Source: Bradyrhizobium algeriense
GTDB lineage: Bacteria > Pseudomonadota > Alphaproteobacteria > Rhizobiales > Xanthobacteraceae
Reading direction: 5' to 3'
NCBI RefSeq assembly: GCF_003062295.1
Contig: NZ_PYCN01000007.1
Span: forward strand, 1-64,000
DNA: 64,000 nt
The translations under genes and the position numbers were made by a program. Below the pieces are notes generated by a model that saw only the letters and a program-made list of their open reading frames with translations, was not told where the DNA came from and ran no database searches. Below are positions 59,454 through 64,000 of the stretch, in pieces; position 1 is the first letter of the stretch, and each line of letters opens with the position of its first letter.

Positions 59454-60598
59454 CGCGGCGGTATATCGCCCTTCGCCCAGTCAGCGCGCGTGCGTTCGCG
59501 GAAGTCAGCAAAAATTCCCTGTGAAATCGCTTCGCGCATGCCCCGCATCAGGTGCTGGTAATACGCCACGTTGATTTCCGACAGCAGCATGGCGCCGAGC
59601 GTTTCGCCCGACCTGACCAGATGATGCAGATAGGCGCGGGAATAGTCGCGCGTCGCCGGCCATTCGCTTTCCTCATCGAGCGGCCGCGGATCGTCAGCAT
59701 GGCGGGCGTTGCGCAGATTGATCTGGCCGAAGCGGGTGAACGCCATGCCGTGACGGCCGTTGCGGGTCGGCATCACGCAGTCGAACATGTCGATGCCGCG
59801 CGCCACCGCCTCCAGCAAATCCTCGGGCGTGCCGACGCCCATCAGATAGCGCGGGCGGTCCACAGGAAGCGCCGGCGCGGTTTCCTCGATCATCGCAAGC
59901 ATCACCGCCTGCGGCTCGCCGACCGCAAGGCCGCCGATCGCGTAGCCGTGGAAGCCAATGTCAGTTAGCTCGCGCGCGCTGATATGGCGCATCTCGGGAA
60001 TGTCGCCGCCCTGCACGATGCCAAACAGCATGTAGCCTTCGGGCGCGGTCTCGAACGCCCGCTTGCTGCGCTCCGCCCAGCGCAGCGACAGCCGCATCGC
60101 GCGTTCGATATCCTCGCGCCCGGCCGGCAGCCGCACGCACTCGTCCATCTGCATGGCGACGTCGGCGCCGAGCAGCCGCTGCACCTCGATCGAACGCTCC
60201 GGCGACAGTTCGACCTTGGCGCCGTCGATATGCGAGCGAAAGGTCACGGCCTTCTCGCTCACCTTGCGCAGGTCTGACAGCGACATCACCTGAAAGCCGC
60301 CGGAGTCCGTCAGCATCGGGCCGTTCCAACCGGTGAAAGTCTGCAAGCCCCCCAGCGCGGCGATCCGCTCAGCGCCTGGCCGCAGCATCAGATGATAGGT
60401 GTTGCCGAGCACGATATCGGCGCCGGCATCGCGCACCTCGCGCCAGTGCATGCCCTTCATCGCACCCGCGGTGCCGACCGGCATGAAGGCCGGCGTATTC
60501 ACCACGCCGTGCGGCGTGGTCAGGCGGCCGGTGCGCGCAGTACCATTGGTGGCGAGCAATTCGAAATGATTGGGAAGACTCTGATTAGGAAGACTCAT
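59450..60598 (-). CDS. tgt: tRNA-guanine transglycosylase with missing zinc cysteines
   Basis: The 382-residue enzyme swaps guanine-34 for preQ1 in GUN-anticodon tRNAs. The catalytic Asp98 in [14 protein letters not shown], the second Asp in [14 protein letters not shown], and [13 protein letters not shown] are all present. The segment that holds the CxCxxC zinc ligands in E. coli and Zymomonas reads [20 protein letters not shown]. None of the three Cys is present, although the His-side motif is kept. The start was set at [10 protein letters not shown]. Confidence 0.92.
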   Translation of the reverse strand: MSLPNQSLPNHFELLATNGTARTGRLTTPHGVVNTPAFMPVGTAGAMKGMHWREVRDAGADIVLGNTYHLMLRPGAERIAALGGLQTFTGWNGPMLTDSGGFQVMSLSDLRKVSEKAVTFRSHIDGAKVELSPERSIEVQRLLGADVAMQMDECVRLPAGREDIERAMRLSLRWAERSKRAFETAPEGYMLFGIVQGGDIPEMRHISARELTDIGFHGYAIGGLAVGEPQAVMLAMIEETAPALPVDRPRYLMGVGTPEDLLEAVARGIDMFDCVMPTRNGRHGMAFTRFGQINLRNARHADDPRPLDEESEWPATRDYSRAYLHHLVRSGETLGAMLLSEINVAYYQHLMRGMREAISQGIFADFRERTRADWAKGDIPPR

Positions 60599-60789
60599 GG
60601 CGCTGCTTATTGCGTGCCGAGAACGGCCAATCAACCGCCTGGTGGATGAAATGTGACGCTTGGTGCCCAACACGGAAGCACTCGAGCTCCCTTGCTATTG
60701 AATAAAACTCGGCACTTTGCCTCAGCGGATACCCCATTTCAGTAGCGATTGACCAGAGCGGTCATCAGCCGCCGTATTCGGGAACGAGG

Positions 60790-60803
60790 TTGATATAGAT
60801 CAA
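60790..60803. promoter_or_regulatory. Symmetric FixK/FNR box
   Basis: TTGATATAGATCAA matches the FixK/FNR site TTGAT-N4-ATCAA exactly. It lies 61 bp before the ATG of the repeat protein at 60864, a position suited to activation. In Bradyrhizobium FixK2 uses this site under low oxygen. Confidence 0.65.
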
Positions 60804-60863
60804 CAGTTGATGATGTGCATCGTCGCAATCGTTCAATCACTGATATCATATGGAGACGCGCAA

Positions 60864-61214
60864 ATGAGTAAGCTTGTTTCGATAGGACTGATCGCCGCGG
60901 CAATGTTCGCTAGTCCAGCCATGGCGGCGTGGTACGACAAAAACGGCGCGGTTATCCATCCCTCCCGCGTCGCTCACTGCGTCCGGGCTCCAGACGTTGG
61001 CCAGTTTGCCGGAGGTTCGTGGAATAATCCTCCCTGCGAACCGGCAACCCGGGGCTCAGGCACCAGGGCGGCGTGGTACGACAAAAACCGCGCAGTCATC
61101 CATCCCTCCCGCGTCGTTCACTGCATCCGGGCTCCAGACGTTGGCCAGTTTGCCGGAGGATCGTGGAATAATCCTCCCTGCGAACCGGCAACCTGGCGCT
61201 CAAGCGCCAGGTAA
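60864..61214 (+). CDS. Exported protein with a 48-residue tandem repeat
   Basis: The 116-residue protein has a signal peptide ([18 protein letters not shown]). Two nearly identical 48-residue units follow: [20 protein letters not shown] and on through [20 protein letters not shown], repeated with few changes. Each unit has two cysteines (HC.R and PPCEP). The DNA period is 144 bp (60927 and 61071). No family was recognised. A perfect FixK/FNR-type box precedes it, so it may be oxygen-regulated. A DUF1214-like remnant follows directly. Confidence 0.65.
   Translation: MSKLVSIGLIAAAMFASPAMAAWYDKNGAVIHPSRVAHCVRAPDVGQFAGGSWNNPPCEPATRGSGTRAAWYDKNRAVIHPSRVVHCIRAPDVGQFAGGSWNNPPCEPATWRSSAR
60927..61197 (+). 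repeat. 144-bp tandem duplication in coding sequence
   Basis: Copy one starts GCGTGGTACG at 60927 and copy two starts GCGTGGTACG at 61071. They differ at only a few positions, so the duplication is recent. The second copy is shortened at its 3' end. Confidence 0.85.
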
Positions 61215-61543
61215 CACTAAAAAGCGCGTATGGGTGGGCGAAAAGCCCGGTCAGTCCGGCGCTGCCTTCTTCGACCTCTACACCACCCGCGCAAAGAAAG
61301 CGGCTGCCAACATTCCCTGCGAAGGGAATGTTCAATGTCAGGACGGTTCGCTGACGCTGTACGCCGGCGCCAAATCGCCGGGCGTAGACAGGGAGAGCAA
61401 CTGGCTACCCGCGAGTGGCCAGTTCTCGCTTCACATTCGCGCCTACTGGGCGGGGAGCCCATCCTCGACGGTCAGTGGAGACCGCCTACGGCGCCACCAG
61501 TGCGCGCTCCGGAGCAGCCCGTGTCCCACGCCGCACACAACTG
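61215..61543 (+). pseudogene. Remnant of a DUF1254/DUF1214 protein
   Basis: After the repeat gene one frame reads [20 protein letters not shown] and [18 protein letters not shown] shifted frame then continues [19 protein letters not shown]. Together they match the C-terminus of DUF1214 proteins (SPGxDKExNWLPAPxGPFxLxLRxYWP...ILDGxWxPPxV). No N-terminal part is present. The frame change near 61455 shows decay. Confidence 0.6.
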
Positions 61544-61579
61544 AGCCGCCCAGGCGCCTCAGCTTCCCGCTTGTTAAAC

Positions 61580-61600
61580 AAAACGATACCGTATAGTTTT
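61580..61600. promoter_or_regulatory. 21-bp palindrome, probable TetR-type operator (copy 1)
   Basis: AAAACGATAC, one base, then GTATAGTTTT forms an almost perfect inverted repeat. It lies 75 bp before the patatin-like start. A near-identical copy is at 63782-63802. Confidence 0.65.
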
Positions 61601-61674
61601 ATGAACGGGGCACGAAGCGGCGCTAGCGATGAGGCCGGCGGCGGCAAGTGCGTGTGTATGGTGACTGGCGGCGA

Positions 61675-62853
61675 ATGCCCTCCCTCTCTTTCCTGACTGG
61701 ATCAATCCTCTCCGACCGCCGGATCAGGAGGACAGGCTCACGCCTGCTCAGGTCAGCCGTCTTGCTGTGCAGCCTCGCGCTGGCCACCTGCACGTCCCTG
61801 CCGCGGACGCCCTACAGCGCTGCGGATGCCTCCGGCTCCCGCGTGCTCGATATCGACGGGCTGCGGCGCTACGCCGACGAACCCGTCACAAAATTCCGTT
61901 TCGAGAAGGACGACCGCTCCTCGACCAGGACCTATCTCGCGCTCTCCGGCGGCGGCGCCGATGGCGCCTATGGCGTGGGCGTGCTGAACGGCTGGACCGC
62001 GGCCGGCACCCGTCCGACCTTCTCGGTCGTCTCAGGCGTGAGCACCGGCGGCCTGATTGCGCCCTTTGCGTTTCTCGGCTCCCAATACGACGACACGCTG
62101 AGGGAGGTCTACACCAGCGGCATAGCTTCGAGCCTGCTCGATGATCCCAGCATCATCCGCGTGCTGTTCGGATCCGGCCTGTTCGGCAACAAGCGACTGC
62201 GCGAGCTGGTGGCCCGCTATGTCGGGCCGGAGATCCTGACCGCCGTTGCACGCGAAAATGCCAGGGGCCGAAAACTGCTCGTGGTGACGACCGATCTCGA
62301 CACCCAACGCACGGTCGTTTGGGACATGGGGAAAATCGCCGCGGTCGGTTCGCCCGAGGCGCTGCGCCTGTTTCGCGACGTGATGGCGGCCTCCGCCAGC
62401 ATTCCCCTGGTCTTCCCGCCCATCCTGATCGAAGCCGAGGGCCAGGGCCGGCGCTTTGAGGAGATGCATGTCGATGGCGGCGTGACCGCTCCGGTCCTGA
62501 CGCTGCCGGATGCCCTGCTCTTCCAGGGCCATCTGCCCGGAAACAGCCGGATGAACATCTACATCCTCGTCAACAAGAAGCTGGAACGAACGTTTGAGCT
62601 CGTGTCCAACAGCACGCTCGATGTTGCCTCACGCAGCCTGTCGTCGATCACCCAGTCCCAGACGCGCTCGGTGATCTTCTCGACCTACGATTTCGCCAAG
62701 CGCAATCGGTGGGGCTTCCATCTGTCCTATATCGAGCGCGACTATCCCGCGTCGCGCTCAGAAGGCTTCGACACCGCCTATATGCGCGCGCTTTATCAGC
62801 ATGGTTATGAGAAGGCTGCGTCGGGCCGGGCCTGGACCTCGACGCTTCCGTGA
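61675..62853 (+). CDS. Patatin-like phospholipase, probable lipoprotein
   Basis: The 392-residue protein has a hydrophobic lead ending in a lipobox-like LALATCTSLP, so the mature protein is probably lipid-anchored. The patatin core has the oxyanion motif YLALSGGGADGAYGVGVLNGW, the nucleophile Ser in VVSGVSTGGLIAPF and the Asp in EEMHVDGGVTAPVL, a complete Ser-Asp dyad. It likely hydrolyses membrane lipids. ATG 61675 is preferred to GTG 61648. A TetR gene follows on the same strand, and matching palindromes bracket the pair. Confidence 0.87.
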   Translation: MPSLSFLTGSILSDRRIRRTGSRLLRSAVLLCSLALATCTSLPRTPYSAADASGSRVLDIDGLRRYADEPVTKFRFEKDDRSSTRTYLALSGGGADGAYGVGVLNGWTAAGTRPTFSVVSGVSTGGLIAPFAFLGSQYDDTLREVYTSGIASSLLDDPSIIRVLFGSGLFGNKRLRELVARYVGPEILTAVARENARGRKLLVVTTDLDTQRTVVWDMGKIAAVGSPEALRLFRDVMAASASIPLVFPPILIEAEGQGRRFEEMHVDGGVTAPVLTLPDALLFQGHLPGNSRMNIYILVNKKLERTFELVSNSTLDVASRSLSSITQSQTRSVIFSTYDFAKRNRWGFHLSYIERDYPASRSEGFDTAYMRALYQHGYEKAASGRAWTSTLP

Positions 62854-62950
62854 GCCACGCAGGAGCGGAACGGCCTTCCTGGACCGTTGACGATATGGCC
62901 AATTCGGCCAGATTGGCGATGACGCCCCTCTTACTGCGCGTTATAGAGCA

Positions 62951-63721
62951 ATGAGGAGTTTCACGACCGCGCAGGAATCAACGGGCATGGGATTGACTGC
63001 GACCAAAGCCAGACCGGCCAAACGAGACGTCCCGAAGTCGCGCGGCGGCCGGCCGACGAAGAGCGCCGCCGTCGAGCGCGATCAGCGGCTGATCGACGTT
63101 GCCACCCGTCTTTTTTTGGACCGGGGCTACGACGCGACCTCGCTTGATGCGGTTGCGGAAGCAGCCCGGGTCAGCAAGCCCACCGTCTATTCGCGCTACG
63201 GCGACAAGCGCGGGCTTTTTGCGGAAGTGCTGAGGCGCGAGATTGCGCGCTGGCTTGCTCCGCTTGCTGAAGCGGCAGAGGCGCAGATCACGCGTTCCTC
63301 GGACATTTCGGTCGAGCAGCGCCTGATAGAGGTCGGGCGCGAGATGCTGACGTTCACCTGCGGACCCGATGCCGTCGCGTTCAGCCGCATGATGACGTCA
63401 CAGGCCATCAACTTTCCCGACATTGCCAAACTTGGCAAAGAAGAAGGCTGGTTGAAAGCCGTTTCCACGACCGCGCGCTTCTTTGATCGTTTGGTCGCAC
63501 AAGGCGCTATGGACGTCGAGGATACCGGCATCGCGGCGGAGGTCTTTCTCGACGTGGTCGTTGGTCACACGCACCGCATGGCGACGTTCGGAACGCCGCT
63601 GGAAATGAAGTCCGCCGAAAAACGCATGCGCTTGGCGATCAGGTTGTTCCTGGCCGGAGCGCTTGGGCCATCGAGCCGCGTTCAGTCCAAAGGAACCATC
63701 AGGCGGCGCCCTTCCCGCTGA
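62951..63721 (+). CDS. TetR/AcrR-family transcriptional regulator
   Basis: The 256-residue protein has a basic N-terminal arm (KARPAKRDVPKSRGGRPTKSAAV), an HTH (SLDAVAEAARVSKPTVYSRYGDKRGLFAEVL) and a C-terminal ligand domain with AefR-type features (MTSQAINFPDIAKLGKEEGWL). ATG 62951 or 62987 may start it. It lies 97 bp after the patatin-like gene. The 21-bp palindromes on either side of the pair are its likely operators. Confidence 0.88.
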   Translation: MRSFTTAQESTGMGLTATKARPAKRDVPKSRGGRPTKSAAVERDQRLIDVATRLFLDRGYDATSLDAVAEAARVSKPTVYSRYGDKRGLFAEVLRREIARWLAPLAEAAEAQITRSSDISVEQRLIEVGREMLTFTCGPDAVAFSRMMTSQAINFPDIAKLGKEEGWLKAVSTTARFFDRLVAQGAMDVEDTGIAAEVFLDVVVGHTHRMATFGTPLEMKSAEKRMRLAIRLFLAGALGPSSRVQSKGTIRRRPSR

Positions 63722-63781
63722 CAATTCCGTGAGAACGGAGTTTCACGTGGGTTGCGGCACGGCGGCATCCTTGACCGAAAC

Positions 63782-63802
63782 AAAACGATACGGTATGGTT
63801 TT
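63782..63802. promoter_or_regulatory. 21-bp palindrome, probable TetR-type operator (copy 2)
   Basis: AAAACGATAC, one base, then GTATGGTTTT matches the copy at 61580-61600 with one arm change. It is followed by TTATAA-like sequence and lies upstream of the gene that begins at the right edge. Confidence 0.65.
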
Positions 63803-63899
63803 GTTATAAGCGAAGTGCGGGTCCTGTTTTCCAGTCCCAGCGGGGCTCGCGCCGCTTCGATCGCCGCAAACGGCGGTACAGTCCCGTTTGCGACGTTCT

Positions 63900-63940
63900 G
63901 CGGCCGACCCGTATGCCTCCAAGGGGTCGGCCGCGCTTTC
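63900..63940 (+). terminator. Hairpin with T-rich tail, terminator or leader attenuator
   Basis: GCGGCCGACCC and GGGTCGGCCGC form an 11-bp perfect stem, followed by GCTTTCTTTC. It lies between operator copy 2 and the next start codon, so if a promoter overlaps the operator this would be a leader terminator. Confidence 0.55.
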
Positions 63941-63985
63941 TTTCGAGACGATCCGGCCCGTGCGCCGGCAGAGACAGGCTCAAGG

Positions 63986-64000
63986 ATGGAGACGCAAACA
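63986..64000 (+). CDS. Start of a gene that continues beyond the window
   Basis: ATGGAGACGCAAACA follows CAAGG and could be the first five codons (METQT) of a gene controlled by the nearby operator. Nothing more can be said. Confidence 0.3.

Noticed and set aside
1..64000. CRISPR arrays and intact insertion sequences
   Set aside because: No regularly spaced 25-40 bp repeats were seen, and apart from the IS110-type edge no transposase or integrase gene is present.

Overview
The window reads as chromosome of a Bradyrhizobium-type alphaproteobacterium. The evidence is GC-rich coding with strong third-position bias, phosphatidylcholine synthase, an SdhE-Mfd pair, intergenic palindromic repeats of the kind common in Bradyrhizobium, and above all a complete ndvC-ndvD-ndvB locus for cyclic beta-(1,3),(1,6)-glucan, a hallmark of soybean-type rhizobia. 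The genus call is inference from gene content, not a database match.

Layout. 1-1.4 kb: the N-terminus of an IS110-type transposase at the left edge and two small membrane proteins, one with a probable 4-bp tandem duplication. 1.4-20.7 kb: a mostly core stretch with quinone oxidoreductase, a TerC-like protein translationally coupled to pcs, a UbiH-type hydroxylase, an AEC permease, HspQ, an IalB-like protein, a YejA-like binding protein, a degenerate adenylate-forming enzyme followed by a degenerate GGDEF protein, sdhE-mfd, recG, a frameshifted DapA-like gene and a DUF502 protein. 20.8-26.7 kb: glmS and glmU, separated by about 2.5 kb carrying a small exported protein and an orphan TctC-type receptor and flanked by 24-bp imperfect direct repeats. 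26.8-33.9 kb: a SPOR-like cell-envelope protein and the ndv cluster.

34.1-44.9 kb is the accessory region. It starts at a tRNA-Lys(TTT) gene, beside which lies a decayed AlpA-type phage regulator. It continues with a methyltransferase-GT2-DUF2304 operon, a large membrane glycosyltransferase, a galE gene that is frameshifted twice and partly inverted, several tiny ORFs, a GT61 enzyme, GtrA and a HAD phosphatase, with many hairpins between. This looks like an old, eroded surface-polysaccharide island.

45-64 kb: two tandem paralogues built from an unfamiliar PCGHG...RDG.CYP.G module, a PAS/GAF HisKA_2 kinase with its receiver-only response regulator, small exported proteins, RidA, EamA, a caspase-like peptidase, cysK coupled to a BrnA-type orphan antitoxin, an AdaA-like alkylation sensor, an MFS transporter, and a tgt whose zinc cysteines are absent. 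Next come a FixK-box-preceded exported protein made of a 48-residue tandem repeat, a DUF1214 remnant, and a patatin-like lipoprotein with a TetR regulator. Two copies of one 21-bp palindrome bracket the patatin-tetR pair.

The strongest leads for something undescribed are the PCGHG-module pair with its 15-bp minisatellite, the patatin/TetR operator pair, the FixK-linked repeat protein, the zinc-less Tgt, and the glmU-glmS insertion. No CRISPR array, rRNA or intact mobile element is visible.
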